Shown: one piece after another, positions 1 through 8,585 of the stretch
Position numbering within the stretch: position 1 is the stretch's first letter
How the letters are laid out: each line of letters begins with the position of its first letter
From: Halomonas korlensis
GTDB taxonomy: Bacteria > Pseudomonadota > Gammaproteobacteria > Pseudomonadales > Halomonadaceae
Assembly (NCBI RefSeq): GCF_900116705.1
Contig: NZ_FPBP01000007.1
Coordinates: 62,001-126,000, forward strand
DNA length: 64,000 nucleotides
Direction: 5' to 3'
The notes under the pieces: model-generated
What the model was told of the DNA's origin: nothing
The model's database searches: none
Seen by the model: the letters and a program-made list of their open reading frames with translations, nothing else
Translations under genes and position numbers: made by a program

Positions 1-194
1 TCGGCGACCTGTTCGAGATGGGTGTGCTCGACCCGGCCAAGGTCACGCGCTCGGCCCTGCAGTCTGCCGGCTCCGTGGCGGGTCTGATGATCACCACCGA
101 AGCCATGATCGCCGACGACCCGGACGAGAAAGAGTCCGGCGGTGGCGACATGGGTGGCATGGGCGGAATGGGAGGTATGGGCGGCATGATGTAA
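1..194 (+). CDS. groL: Chaperonin GroEL, C-terminal end (partial)
   Basis: This is the last 63 codons of the 60-kDa chaperonin, entering from the left edge in the frame that ends with TAA at 192-194. The translation reads through [20 protein letters not shown], a near-invariant GroEL segment of the equatorial domain. It finishes with the Gly-Met-rich tail (GGM repeats ending GMM) that lies inside the folding cavity. GroES would be expected upstream, outside the window. A strong terminator follows within 40 bases, so this is the end of the groESL operon. Confidence 0.97.
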   Translation, partial: GDLFEMGVLDPAKVTRSALQSAGSVAGLMITTEAMIADDPDEKESGGGDMGGMGGMGGMGGMM

Positions 195-229
195 GCCAGC
201 CCTACCCTCCCAGGCCTGCCTGAGATCGA

Positions 230-256
230 CCCCGCCGGGAAACCGGCGGGGTTTTT
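230..256 (+). terminator. Rho-independent terminator after groEL
   Basis: A perfect 9-bp GC stem (CCCCGCCGG / CCGGCGGGG) with a GAAA loop is followed by five T residues. It lies 35 bases after the groEL stop codon and before the convergent monooxygenase gene. Confidence 0.9.
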
Positions 257-267
257 GCTTTGCTGAA

Positions 268-2535
268 TCAGGACAGTTCCAGGCCTGCGAATCCGGCGTT
301 GGCCACCGTCTCACAGTGCTTGCGGTACTCGCGGGCTCCCGCCGCGTAGATGGTGGCAACGCGTGGCTTGCCCGGCGTATTGGCACCGAAGAACCAGGAG
401 TCCTTCATTGTTGCCAGCACGGATGCTTCGGCAACGTCGTAGACGTGTCCGGTCCACTCGTCCTCGGCAGCCGGCGTCGGCACGATGCGCGCGGCCCCCT
501 GACGACGCATGTGCTCGATACAGCGCACTATCCAATCGACGTTTTGCTCAATACAGCGCCCCGCGTTACAGAGTGCCGCGGCATTGTGCGGGCCGTTGAC
601 GATGAACAGGTTAGGAAAGCCGCTGACGAGCAGTCCGAGGAACGTCTTCGGCCCTTCCTTCCACTTCTGGGCCAGCGATAGACCGTGGGTACCGCGAATG
701 TCAATCCGACTCAACGAACCGGTACCGGCATCGAAGCCGGTAGCATAGACGATTACATCAAGCGGATACTCTTTCCGCGAGGTTCGAATCCCCCCCGACG
801 TGACCCTCTCGATGGGCGTTTCCCGCAGATCCTCAAGCACGACGTTGCCGCGATTGAACATTTCGTAATAGCCGTTTTCCAACGGCACGCGCTTCGTGCC
901 AAAAGGATGACTGGGCATAAGCCGTCGAGCCGTCTCGGGGTCGTGGACACGTGCCTGGATCTTCCGGCGCAGGAAATCACAGGCGTGATCATTCACTTCG
1001 AAGCTCATCATCAGATCGGCAAAATTGCCGAACCAGAACGCGAAGCCTGCCTTTTGCCAGAGGTGCTCGAACTTGGCTTCTCGTTCGGCAGCGGAAACGG
1101 CCAGCCCGGACCGGGGATCGAAAGTGTGAATAAACCCGCCGTAGGACTCGTGACAGGTCGCCAGTATCTGAGCCCAGTCCCGGCGAATCTCGCGGCGGTC
1201 GGCATCCGTCAGCGGCCGGTTGCGCTGGGGGATACAGTAGGTGGGGGTGCGCTGAAATACCGTGAGGTGTGCGACCTCCGGCGCGATGGTCTGAATCATC
1301 TGCACCCCCGAGGCGCCGGTGCCGATGATCCCGACACGTTTGCCGTCCAAGGCCACGCCGGCCGGCCATCTCGCGGTATAAAAGCTCTCTCCCGAAAAGT
1401 CACGCATCCCCGGGTAGTCGGGCAGCTGTGGCACCGACAAGGTTCCTGTCGCCGCGATCAGGTAGCGCGCGGCCACGCGCTCCCCGGTGCTGGTTTCGAC
1501 ATCCCAGAGCGCGTCACCCTCGTCAAACGTTGCGGCAAGCATCGACGTGCCGAGCCGTATGTGTCGGCGCAGGCCGAATCGGTCGACCACGTGGCAAAGG
1601 TAGCGAGAAATTTCGGGCTGGGCCGGGAAGAGCTCTTGCCACTCCCATTCCCGGAGCAAGGCATCGGAGAACGAGAAACCGTAGGTATGGATTTCCGAAT
1701 CCACCCTCGCGCCAGGATAGCGGTTCCAATGCCAGACGCCTCCCACATCGGTACCGCTCTCATACACGCGGGCGCGCAGCCCCATCCGGCTGAGTCGTTC
1801 CAACGCACAGATGCCCGAGAGGCCTGCTCCGATGATGACGGCATCCAGGGCAGCGGTTTTCGGGTGTGGAGCGGGACGACGGACAACCTGCGTCTTCCTG
1901 CCGAGATCGGGTGGCCTCGGAGCAGACTGTGATTCGAAGAGCCTGGGCGGTTGGGGATCGAGCTCGGTGCACCGCCAGACGCTTGTCGGAACGAGGCCGG
2001 CGGTTCCCAGGCATAGGGTCACGGCGTGAATGTCACGTCCCTTCACCAGGCAGATCAGCCGGCCACGAGGACGGGACAGGAAGGCTCGGGTCACCACCGC
2101 CCCGGCCGTTACCAGGGCGTCAAGGAGCGCACTGGCCGTCGCTGTGGGGTCGCTCGGGTCGCACCCATCGAGAGGCAGCTCCACCAGCACACGGTCGCTC
2201 GTCCCTTCGAGCACTTCTCGTGCCATGCCCCCCATCAGCATCACCGGCCACACTGCAGCTGCCGCCGCCCCCTGCTGGCGCAGCACCAGTCGAACGGACT
2301 CCGCGTCCCGGGCCTGGTACCAGCAGAGCAGGCGCTGCCCGTCGGCCGCCAGATAACCCCGCCGCCAGCGTACGCGATGGAGTTCCAGACAGGCATGAAT
2401 CGCCAACCGCCGTAGACCGTCACGATCGAGCGGCGCCGTGAGGGGAAGAATCGAAGCGAAGTCGTCCATCCGAGCATGAAGGCAGGCCGATTTATCACAA
2501 TCATCTTGGTCGGTCCCGGCACAGCGGGCAAGCAC
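268..2535 (-). CDS. Baeyer-Villiger-type flavin monooxygenase with N-terminal tandem DUF4242-like domains
   Basis: The protein has up to 755 residues. Residues about 45-190 hold two DUF4242-like (nickel-binding ferredoxin-like family) repeats, the first with ADGQRLLCWYQARDAESVR. Residues 230-755 are a class B flavin monooxygenase: FAD motif GAGLSG (236-241), YPGARVD (273-279), NADPH motif GTGASG (405-410). The type I Baeyer-Villiger fingerprint is present as FSGESFYTARWP (380-391), but the usual His at its seventh position is Tyr. The family inserts oxygen beside ketones or oxidises heteroatoms using NADPH and O2; the substrate here is unknown. The first codon at 2535 is GTG and neither it nor the ATG at 2469 has a convincing ribosome site; 2469 is equally possible. 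The same domain pairing recurs as separate genes at 20534-23242. The N-terminal extension makes this far longer than ordinary members (about 540 aa). Confidence 0.85.
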   Translation of the reverse strand: MLARCAGTDQDDCDKSACLHARMDDFASILPLTAPLDRDGLRRLAIHACLELHRVRWRRGYLAADGQRLLCWYQARDAESVRLVLRQQGAAAAAVWPVMLMGGMAREVLEGTSDRVLVELPLDGCDPSDPTATASALLDALVTAGAVVTRAFLSRPRGRLICLVKGRDIHAVTLCLGTAGLVPTSVWRCTELDPQPPRLFESQSAPRPPDLGRKTQVVRRPAPHPKTAALDAVIIGAGLSGICALERLSRMGLRARVYESGTDVGGVWHWNRYPGARVDSEIHTYGFSFSDALLREWEWQELFPAQPEISRYLCHVVDRFGLRRHIRLGTSMLAATFDEGDALWDVETSTGERVAARYLIAATGTLSVPQLPDYPGMRDFSGESFYTARWPAGVALDGKRVGIIGTGASGVQMIQTIAPEVAHLTVFQRTPTYCIPQRNRPLTDADRREIRRDWAQILATCHESYGGFIHTFDPRSGLAVSAAEREAKFEHLWQKAGFAFWFGNFADLMMSFEVNDHACDFLRRKIQARVHDPETARRLMPSHPFGTKRVPLENGYYEMFNRGNVVLEDLRETPIERVTSGGIRTSRKEYPLDVIVYATGFDAGTGSLSRIDIRGTHGLSLAQKWKEGPKTFLGLLVSGFPNLFIVNGPHNAAALCNAGRCIEQNVDWIVRCIEHMRRQGAARIVPTPAAEDEWTGHVYDVAEASVLATMKDSWFFGANTPGKPRVATIYAAGAREYRKHCETVANAGFAGLELS

Positions 2536-2627
2536 GAAGGATCGGAGAGCCTGAGTGGGATATCGAGTAGAATATCTACTGCAGGCGCGAGGCGCCGATC
2601 TTCACTCCTCCACTTTCCGTTTGGCCC

Positions 2628-3362
2628 ATGCTCTCCAATATCCGTATCGTCCTCGTCCAGACCTTCCATCCCGGCAATATCGGCGCCTCGGCCCGTGCCA
2701 TGAAGACCATGGGCCTCTCCGATCTGGTACTGGTCAATCCGCGGCGTTTTCCCGACCCCGAGGCCTCGCGGCTGGCTGCCGGCGCCGAGGACCTCGTCGA
2801 CAACGCCCGCGTGGTCGAGTCGCTTGCCAATGCGACCAACGACTGTGTGCAGGTGGTGGGGGCCAGCGCTCGGCTGCGCAGCCTGCCGCTGCCGCATTTC
2901 GACGAACCGGACGTCATGGCCCGCGACCTGGTCTCCCATGCCACGAGCGACCCGGTGGCGCTGGTGTTCGGTCGCGAACGTTTCGGGCTGACCAACGACG
3001 AGATCCGCTGCTGTAGCCATCAGGTCAGCATTCCCGCCAATCCCGACTACAGCATTCTCAATCTCGCACAAGCCGTGCAGGTACTGGCTCACGAGGTCTT
3101 CACGGCCTGGCGACGCCGCCCGCACAACGACTATCGGCCAGCAATACCCGCCGAGGACCGCCCGCCGACCCGTGAACAACTCGGCCACTTCCAGGTGCAC
3201 CTCTCGCAGGTGATGCAACGCAGTGGCTTTATCAACCAGCCCCATGCCCGCACCGAGGCCCAGCTCGAGGCCCTGTTTGCCCGCGCCCGACCGAGTCGCA
3301 AGGAGCTCTCGCTGTTGCGCGGCCTGCTCGGCTCGCTGGAGCAGCACCTGCCCGGTGAGTGA
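2628..3362 (+). CDS. trmJ: tRNA (cytidine/uridine-2'-O-)-methyltransferase TrmJ
   Basis: This 244-aa SpoU/TrmH-type (SPOUT) methyltransferase methylates the 2'-O of nucleotide 32 in the anticodon loop of several tRNAs using SAM. The N-terminus (RIVLVQTFHPGNIGASARAM) carries the family's catalytic N-x-G-x-x-R motif. The trefoil-knot motifs follow: ALVFGRERFGLTNDE near residue 107 and IPANPDYSILNLAQAV near residue 133. The length matches TrmJ (about 245 aa). It is divergent from the monooxygenase, with 160 bases between them, and convergent with the antiporter gene. Confidence 0.95.
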   Translation: MLSNIRIVLVQTFHPGNIGASARAMKTMGLSDLVLVNPRRFPDPEASRLAAGAEDLVDNARVVESLANATNDCVQVVGASARLRSLPLPHFDEPDVMARDLVSHATSDPVALVFGRERFGLTNDEIRCCSHQVSIPANPDYSILNLAQAVQVLAHEVFTAWRRRPHNDYRPAIPAEDRPPTREQLGHFQVHLSQVMQRSGFINQPHARTEAQLEALFARARPSRKELSLLRGLLGSLEQHLPGE

Positions 3363-3377
3363 GCTCGCCGTAAGACG

Positions 3378-3404
3378 GAACGGCGGCCAGCCTGGCCGCC
3401 GTTC
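3378..3404. terminator. Bidirectional hairpin between trmJ and antiporter gene
   Basis: An 11-bp perfect GC-rich stem (GAACGGCGGCC / GGCCGCCGTTC) with a 5-base loop sits between two convergent stop codons. No long T tract is visible on either strand, so strength is uncertain. Confidence 0.6.
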
Positions 3405-3437
3405 TCGTTGGCACAACAGCCAGACATTTCCAGCGGA

Positions 3438-4787
3438 TCACAGCGTCATCGCCGCCAGCCAGCCGAAGCCGATCAGCGGGATATTGTAGTGCAGGAAGGT
3501 CGGCACCACGCTGTCCCAGATATGGTCGTGCTGACGGTCGACGTTGAGACCCGAGGTCGGCCCCAGAGTAGAGTCCGAGGCCGGCGAGCCGGCGTCCCCC
3601 AGCGCCGCGGCGGTGCCCACCAATGCCACGGTGGCCAGCGGCGAGAAGCCGAACTGCACCGCCAGCGGCACGAAGATGGCGGCAATGATCGGAATGGTAG
3701 AGAACGACGAACCGATACCCAGGGTGATGAACAGGCCCACCAGCAGCATCAGCAGTGCGGCCAGGCCGCGGTTGTCGCCGATCACCTCGACGCTTGACTC
3801 CACCAGGGTCTCGATCTGCCCGGTGGCGGTCATCACCGCGGCGAAGCCCGAGGCGGAGATCATGATGAAGCCGATCAGCGCCATCATGCGCATGCCGCTG
3901 GTAAAGAGGTCATCGGCCTCGCGCCACTTGAAGATGCCACCCACCGAGAGCAGCGCAAAGCCCACCAGACCGCCGAGTATCATCGAACCGGTATAGAGCT
4001 GAATACCCAGGGCGGCGACGATAGCCGCCAGCGACATCGAAAGCCCCAGCGCGTGGGGCTCATGCACCTCAGGAGGGTGGTGCGGCACGTTGCTCGTGGT
4101 CACATCCAGTGCCGCGTAGTCGCGCGGCTTGCGGTAGCTGGCGAACAGCGCCACTACCAGGCCCAGTGCCATGCCGGCCACCGGCACGCCCATCGCCAGG
4201 GGCACCATGCCGCGGCTGATCTCGAGCCCCAGCGAATCGCCTGCCTGGTTGATGTTGGCCAGCAGGATATCGTTGAGGAAGATCGCCCCGAACCCCACCG
4301 GCAGCAGCATGTAGGGGGCGGTCAGGCCGAAGGTAAGGACACAGGCCACGGCCCGGCGATCCAGGCGCAGCTGATTCATCACCTTGAGCAGCGGCGGGAT
4401 GAGAATCGGGATGAAGGCGATGTGCACCGGAATCAGGTTCTGAGAGGAGATCGCCACCAGCAGCACCGTGCCGAGCAGTAGATACTTTACGGTGGCCTGG
4501 CGATTCGCCGTAGCTTCCTGCCCGAGCCCCCTGATCAGCCGGTGTGCCAGCAGGTCCGGCAGCCCCGAACGCGAGATGGCCACGGCAAAGGCCCCGAGGG
4601 TCGCATAGGCCAGTGCCACCTTGGCGCCCCCACCCACGCCGTCATTAAAGGCCGCCAGGGTCGCCTCGATGGAGAGCCCGCCGACCAGCCCCCCGACCAG
4701 CGCACCGACCACCAGCGCAAAGACCACCGAGACCCGTGCCAGCGACAGGCCCACCATCACCAGCACCGCAATGATTACTGCATTCAT
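3438..4787 (-). CDS. NhaC/YuiF-type Na+/H+ antiporter family protein
   Basis: This is a polytopic inner-membrane protein of 449 aa from the ATG at 4787. The frame stays open to 4889, but that stretch is charged and unlike the family. The N-terminus ([20 protein letters not shown]) and the following Gly-rich helices [12 protein letters not shown], then a segment starting [20 protein letters not shown], match the Na_H_antiporter/NhaC family of the ion transporter superfamily. The C-terminal part has the typical [15 protein letters not shown] element near residue 405. It probably exchanges Na+ or an organic solute for protons, which would suit a salt-adapted host. A GGGAAAG stretch upstream is a weak ribosome site. 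Confidence 0.8.
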   Translation of the reverse strand: MNAVIIAVLVMVGLSLARVSVVFALVVGALVGGLVGGLSIEATLAAFNDGVGGGAKVALAYATLGAFAVAISRSGLPDLLAHRLIRGLGQEATANRQATVKYLLLGTVLLVAISSQNLIPVHIAFIPILIPPLLKVMNQLRLDRRAVACVLTFGLTAPYMLLPVGFGAIFLNDILLANINQAGDSLGLEISRGMVPLAMGVPVAGMALGLVVALFASYRKPRDYAALDVTTSNVPHHPPEVHEPHALGLSMSLAAIVAALGIQLYTGSMILGGLVGFALLSVGGIFKWREADDLFTSGMRMMALIGFIMISASGFAAVMTATGQIETLVESSVEVIGDNRGLAALLMLLVGLFITLGIGSSFSTIPIIAAIFVPLAVQFGFSPLATVALVGTAAALGDAGSPASDSTLGPTSGLNVDRQHDHIWDSVVPTFLHYNIPLIGFGWLAAMTL

Positions 4788-4937
4788 GACCGCTTTCCCG
4801 AAAAAGGAGTTGATTGAGACGAAACGGCGCAGGAGTCTACCAGAAGGCGGCCTGGCCTGCCGGCGTGCCTCGACCCGGATGTCATGCAATCGTCACCCGG
4901 CCATCACGTCCCTGTCATGGGGATCGGCGATAACATT

Positions 4938-5074
4938 AGAGACAGGCAAGGGAGACTGCCGACACCACGCCATGGACGCGACGGGGCAGGAAGCCCCACA
5001 GGGACAATCGGCATCAGGACGATGCCCAGGGAGGAACCGGATATCGCCACGGCGCGCTGCGCCGTGGCGTTTTG
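4938..5074 (+). ncRNA. Candidate CsrB/RsmY/RsmZ-type small RNA (CsrA sponge)
   Basis: The + strand between the antiporter start and the aminotransferase stop contains no gene but folds into a chain of GGA-loop hairpins. These are GGCA-AGGGAGAC-TGCC (4945-4960), GGGGC-AGGAA-GCCCC (4983-4997, perfect 5-bp stem) and GGCATC-AGGAC-GATGCC (5010-5026, perfect 6-bp stem). AGGGA (5000-5004) and GGGAGGA (5029-5035) are single-stranded in that fold. It ends at a perfect 11-bp terminator with four T residues. AGGA in hairpin loops is the known CsrA/RsmA target, and repeated copies plus a terminator define the CsrB/RsmZ class that titrates CsrA. The 5' end is inferred; GATAACATT at 4928-4936 could be a -10 region. 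I saw no TGTAAG-N6-CTTACA GacA box upstream. Confidence 0.78.
5045..5073 (+). terminator. Rho-independent terminator of the candidate small RNA
   Basis: A perfect 11-bp stem (CGCCACGGCGC / GCGCCGTGGCG) with a GCT loop is followed by TTTT on the + strand only. No + strand protein gene ends here, which is what first pointed to an RNA transcript. Confidence 0.85.
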
Positions 5075-5098
5075 TGGTCTACACGCGACGCCCCCCTA

Positions 5099-6070
5099 TC
5101 ACTCCGCTGGTGTCAGCCACTCCGCGAAGGGTGTCAGATCATCCCGCAGGTCGCCGCGCGTCACCCGGCGATAGAGATGCTGTAGCCGTGCCGTGACCGA
5201 GTCGTTCTCGATCGGCCGGCCGGGAGCCGGTGCGCCGGCTCGGGCCCCGATATGGCGGCCATCGAGCTCGCGCAGCGGCAACAGCTCCGCCGCGGTCCCA
5301 GTCACGAAGGCTTCGTCAGCCGTATAGAGCTCGTCGCGGGTGATGCGCCGCTCGCGCACCTCCAGCCCCAGCACTTCCCGCGCCAGGCATATCACGCTGT
5401 CGCGAGTGATGCCTTGCAGGCAGGAGGTCACCTCCGGTGTATGCAACACGCCGTCGCGCAGCAGGAAGACGTTCGCCGCCGAGGCCTCGGCCACGTAGCC
5501 TTCGGGGTCGAGCATGATCGTCTCGTCGAAGCCCGCCTTGACTGCCGTGTTGAGCGCCAACATGGCGTTGACATAGTGGCCGTTGGTCTTGGCACGGCAT
5601 AGGCTGATATTGACGTGATGGCGTGCCCACGATGAAGTCAGCGCCCGCAGGCCGACCGCTGAGGCCTCGGGCGAAATGTAATCGCCCAGATCCCAGGCCG
5701 CGACCATGACATGGGTGGTCAGTCCCTTGGCTCGCAGGCCCAGGCCCTCGGCGCCGAAGTACACCGTTGGCTTGAGATAGGCATTGGTCAAGCCATTGCG
5801 GGGCAGGCACTGACGCTGGGCCTCGATCAGCGTCTCGGCATCGAAGGCCAGCGACATATCCAGGGCATGGGCACTGTCGAGCAGGCGTCGGGTATGCTCG
5901 GCGACACGAAACAGCCGCGTGCCACCGGCTCCGGCGTAGGCGCGCACGCCCTCGAAGCAACCCATGCCATAGTGAAGGGTATGGGTGAGCATGTGGGTAC
6001 GCGCGTCTCGCCAGGGCAACCAGTCGCCGTCGTGCCACAGCCAGCCGTCGCGGTCGTATAGCGGGGTCAT
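5099..6070 (-). CDS. Class IV PLP aminotransferase (branched-chain type, IlvE-like)
   Basis: This 323-aa fold-type IV PLP enzyme resembles branched-chain amino-acid aminotransferase. The N-terminal THTLHYGMGCFEGVRAYAG is the family hallmark. Lys161 in CRAKTNGHYVNAML is the predicted Schiff-base lysine, and Glu195 in EASAANVF the residue near the pyridine nitrogen. The start overlaps the upstream amidohydrolase stop by four bases (ATGA), so it is the last gene of the long minus-strand operon. That context suggests it transaminates an intermediate of the imported compound rather than serving valine/isoleucine synthesis, although the sequence would allow IlvE activity. Confidence 0.85.
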   Translation of the reverse strand: MTPLYDRDGWLWHDGDWLPWRDARTHMLTHTLHYGMGCFEGVRAYAGAGGTRLFRVAEHTRRLLDSAHALDMSLAFDAETLIEAQRQCLPRNGLTNAYLKPTVYFGAEGLGLRAKGLTTHVMVAAWDLGDYISPEASAVGLRALTSSWARHHVNISLCRAKTNGHYVNAMLALNTAVKAGFDETIMLDPEGYVAEASAANVFLLRDGVLHTPEVTSCLQGITRDSVICLAREVLGLEVRERRITRDELYTADEAFVTGTAAELLPLRELDGRHIGARAGAPAPGRPIENDSVTARLQHLYRRVTRGDLRDDLTPFAEWLTPAE

Positions 6071-7182
6071 CTTGCGTTCCTTGTAAAATCGTTGCGCCAG
6101 CCGTCGATCAACGCGCGCTGGTGGGGCTGCAATGCCTGATAGGCCCAGGCGGCGATCTCGTCATTCTGCGGGTCCGCCACCCGGGTCCGGCTGTCGGCCA
6201 ATGCCTCGATCACCGCGTGGCCGCAAAGCGGCGCATAGCCTTCCGAATAGCCGCCTTCATGCACCAGCACCAGTCGGCCATCGCAGGCTCGTCCGGCGAG
6301 CGACCTTATTTCGGTGGTCATGCGGGCAAAGGCCTGGCTGTTGAGCAGCATCTTGCCCAGCGGGTCCTTGGCGCCGGCATCATAGCCGCAGGCCACCACG
6401 ATCATCTGCGGCGCGAAGGCCTCGATAGTGGGCACCACTAACTCGGACATGGCGTAGTCATAAGCGCCGATGCCGCAGCCCGGCGGCAGGGGCAGGTTGA
6501 GATTGGCGCCTCGTCCCGCACCCTCGCCCTGCTCCTCGAAGAAGCCGGTATCGAGCGGATAGTTGCCGGCCTGGTGGAGCGACACCGTGAGCACGTCGGG
6601 CTCAGCGTAGAAGGCCGCCTGCTGACCGTTGCCGTGATGAACATCCCAGTCGAGGATCGCCACGCGCCCCACCTGGCCAAGCGCACGAGCGCGCATCACC
6701 GCCACCGGTATGTTACCCAGCAGACAGAAACCGCGCCCCCGATCGGCTTCGGCGTGATGGCCCGGCGGCCGACATAGTGCATAGGCGTTATCCAGCTCGC
6801 CGATGGCGACGGCTTCCACGGCAGCGATCGCCAGGCCCGCCGATTGACGCGCCGCGGCAAGGCTCCCCGGGGTGTAGGGAGCACAGTCGCCTCCATTACC
6901 GCCCCTGGCGCGATCCCCGGCCTCGAGCCGGTCGAGATAGCGAGGGGTATGGAAGCGTTCAAGGTCCTCGCGAGAGGCTGGCGGCGGCTTGCGCACTTCG
7001 AGCTCGTCGATTAGCCCCGACACCTCGAGCAGGTTCTTCAGCCGCCGCTTGCTTTCGGCGCTTTCCGAGGCGGGTTGCGGCTGGAGGAACTCGCCGGGCG
7101 CCGAGAACACTCCGATGGCGCCCGGGTCATGCCAGAAGCAGCGCTCGTGCCAGAAAAAGCCGCTGCCTTTCGCCGTGCTCAT
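6067..7182 (-). CDS. Histone-deacetylase-family amidohydrolase (copy 2)
   Basis: This 371-aa zinc hydrolase belongs to the arginase/deacetylase superfamily, whose bacterial members remove acetyl groups from acetylpolyamines or similar amides. Visible motifs are CRPPGHHAEADRGRGFCLL (proton-relay HH), LDWDVHHGNGQQ (zinc Asp/His) and the late VHEGGYSEGY loop carrying the transition-state residue region. Translation is coupled on both sides: its start overlaps the cyclodeaminase stop (ATGA, 7179-7182) and its stop overlaps the aminotransferase start. It is a second, distinct family member beside 8586-9620, implying two deacylation steps or two substrates. Substrate not deducible from sequence. 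Confidence 0.85.
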   Translation of the reverse strand: MSTAKGSGFFWHERCFWHDPGAIGVFSAPGEFLQPQPASESAESKRRLKNLLEVSGLIDELEVRKPPPASREDLERFHTPRYLDRLEAGDRARGGNGGDCAPYTPGSLAAARQSAGLAIAAVEAVAIGELDNAYALCRPPGHHAEADRGRGFCLLGNIPVAVMRARALGQVGRVAILDWDVHHGNGQQAAFYAEPDVLTVSLHQAGNYPLDTGFFEEQGEGAGRGANLNLPLPPGCGIGAYDYAMSELVVPTIEAFAPQMIVVACGYDAGAKDPLGKMLLNSQAFARMTTEIRSLAGRACDGRLVLVHEGGYSEGYAPLCGHAVIEALADSRTRVADPQNDEIAAWAYQALQPHQRALIDGWRNDFTRNAR

Positions 7183-8120
7183 CCCCGCGCCTCCCGCTGC
7201 TCCCAGACCTCGATGGCCGCGGCCAGGTCCTCGAGCGAGGCCCCCACCGACTTGAACAGCGTGATCGCCTCGGGCGACGAGCGCCCCGGCTTCTCGCCTC
7301 GCAGCAGCTCGGCCAGTTCGGCGCGGATCGCCTCGAAGGCGAAGCCGCCCTCGTCGATCGCCTGGAGGATATCGCCGGCCTCACCCTGGGCGCCGGCATA
7401 GGTATCGACGAACACCTCGCTGCGGGCCAGGCACTCAGCGTCGGTTTCACGCATGGTCGGTCGAAAGGCGCCGATCAGGTCCAGATGCGTCCCCGGCGAC
7501 AGCCAGTCGCCATGGATCAACGGCTCGGCTGCGAGCGTCACGCAGCTGATGAGGTCCGCCTCACGAGTGGCTGCCTCCAGATCGGTGAACGCCGCCGTAT
7601 CGAAGCGATCGGCATAGTCGGCCGCCAGCGCCTCGGCTTTTTCCGGGTGGCGCCCCCAGATCCGCACCCGTTTGATGGGCCGCACGGCGGCGTGGGCCTC
7701 GATGACCATCGGCGCGAGCTTGCCGGTGCCTACCACCAGCAGGGTCGCGGCATCGTCGCGGGCCAGTTCGCGGGCCGCCAGCGCCGAGGCCGCGGCGGTG
7801 CGCCGCCGCGTCAGCTCGCTGCCGTCGATACAGGCCAGCGGCCGCCCGTGAACACCCTCACTGAGCAGATAGACGCCGGCAATCGCCGGTACGCCCTGCG
7901 CTGCGTTCTGGGGAAAGACGTTGATCATCTTGACGCCAATATAGCCGGCCTGCTCCCAGGCCGGCATCAGCAGCATGGTGGCCTCGCCATCGGGCCGATG
8001 CATGGCATGGTGATGCCGCGGTGGCGATTCGACGCCCTCCCGAAAGGTGGTGGCCAACCGCTCGATCAACGCCGACCAGGGCAGCGATGCCGCCACGTCC
8101 TCGGCGGAAATAATCTGCAT
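7179..8120 (-). CDS. Ornithine cyclodeaminase / mu-crystallin family protein
   Basis: The protein is 313 aa from the ATG at 8120, one base after the RidA stop and preceded by a perfect GGAGG. The open frame extends to 8201, but the extra residues overlap RidA. The family binds NAD(P) and includes ornithine cyclodeaminase, alanine dehydrogenase, ketimine reductase and EutC of ectoine breakdown. Seen here are a central Rossmann segment (LLVVGTGKLAPMVIEAH), an Arg/Lys-rich N-terminal substrate region and a C-terminal ITLFKSVGASLEDLAAA helix typical of the family. In this operon it would act on an amino acid released by the amidohydrolases. Exact reaction unknown. Confidence 0.85.
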   Translation of the reverse strand: MQIISAEDVAASLPWSALIERLATTFREGVESPPRHHHAMHRPDGEATMLLMPAWEQAGYIGVKMINVFPQNAAQGVPAIAGVYLLSEGVHGRPLACIDGSELTRRRTAAASALAARELARDDAATLLVVGTGKLAPMVIEAHAAVRPIKRVRIWGRHPEKAEALAADYADRFDTAAFTDLEAATREADLISCVTLAAEPLIHGDWLSPGTHLDLIGAFRPTMRETDAECLARSEVFVDTYAGAQGEAGDILQAIDEGGFAFEAIRAELAELLRGEKPGRSSPEAITLFKSVGASLEDLAAAIEVWEQREARG

Positions 8121-8121
8121 C

Positions 8122-8478
8122 TCAGGCCTCCGGCAGCGCCGCAATGACCATGATCTCGACCTTCCATTCCGGCTTGGCCAGCTTGGCTTCCACGGCGGCA
8201 CGCACCGGCGGGCGACCCGGGGTCACCCAGCCGTCCCAGGCCGCATTCATCTGGTCAAACTCGGCCATGCTGGTCACCCAGATCTGTGCTGAGATCAGAT
8301 GCTCCCTGGAGGTGCCCGCCTTGGCGAGCAGTCCATCGATCTTGCCCAGCACTTGCTCGGTCTGTCCGCGCATGTCGGCCGAGGGATCGCTCGGGACCTG
8401 GCCAGCCAGGTAGGCGGTGCCGTTATGCACGGTGATCTGGCTCATGCGGGCATTGCTGTCGTGATACGTAACGGTCAT
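8122..8478 (-). CDS. RidA/YjgF/Rid-family protein
   Basis: This 118-aa single-domain Rid protein is the usual length of the enamine/imine deaminases. The conserved catalytic-site arginine is in RPPVRAAVEAKLAKPEWKVE, and the N-terminal half has the family TAYLAGQVPSD element. Rid proteins hydrolyse reactive enamine/imine intermediates made by PLP enzymes. Position between an amidohydrolase and a cyclodeaminase suits removal of an imine formed in this pathway. Divergent members are often operon-specific, so this is unlikely to be housekeeping RidA. Confidence 0.9.
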   Translation of the reverse strand: MTVTYHDSNARMSQITVHNGTAYLAGQVPSDPSADMRGQTEQVLGKIDGLLAKAGTSREHLISAQIWVTSMAEFDQMNAAWDGWVTPGRPPVRAAVEAKLAKPEWKVEIMVIAALPEA

Positions 8479-8585
8479 GGCGTGTTCTCGCTTTTCAGTG
8501 GCTGTCTTTAAGTGACTCGGTTTTCAGTATCGTGATTTTCGGGGTATGGATTTCAGTGGATGGAATTGCGTAACAGTTTCTCCTC

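Noticed and set aside
2241..3416. 391-codon minus-strand frame opposite trmJ
   Set aside because: Antisense to TrmJ with no family features; the frame also runs into the monooxygenase.
7132..7255. Riboswitch or leader in the amidohydrolase operon
   Set aside because: Genes overlap or are within a base of each other, leaving no room for a leader.
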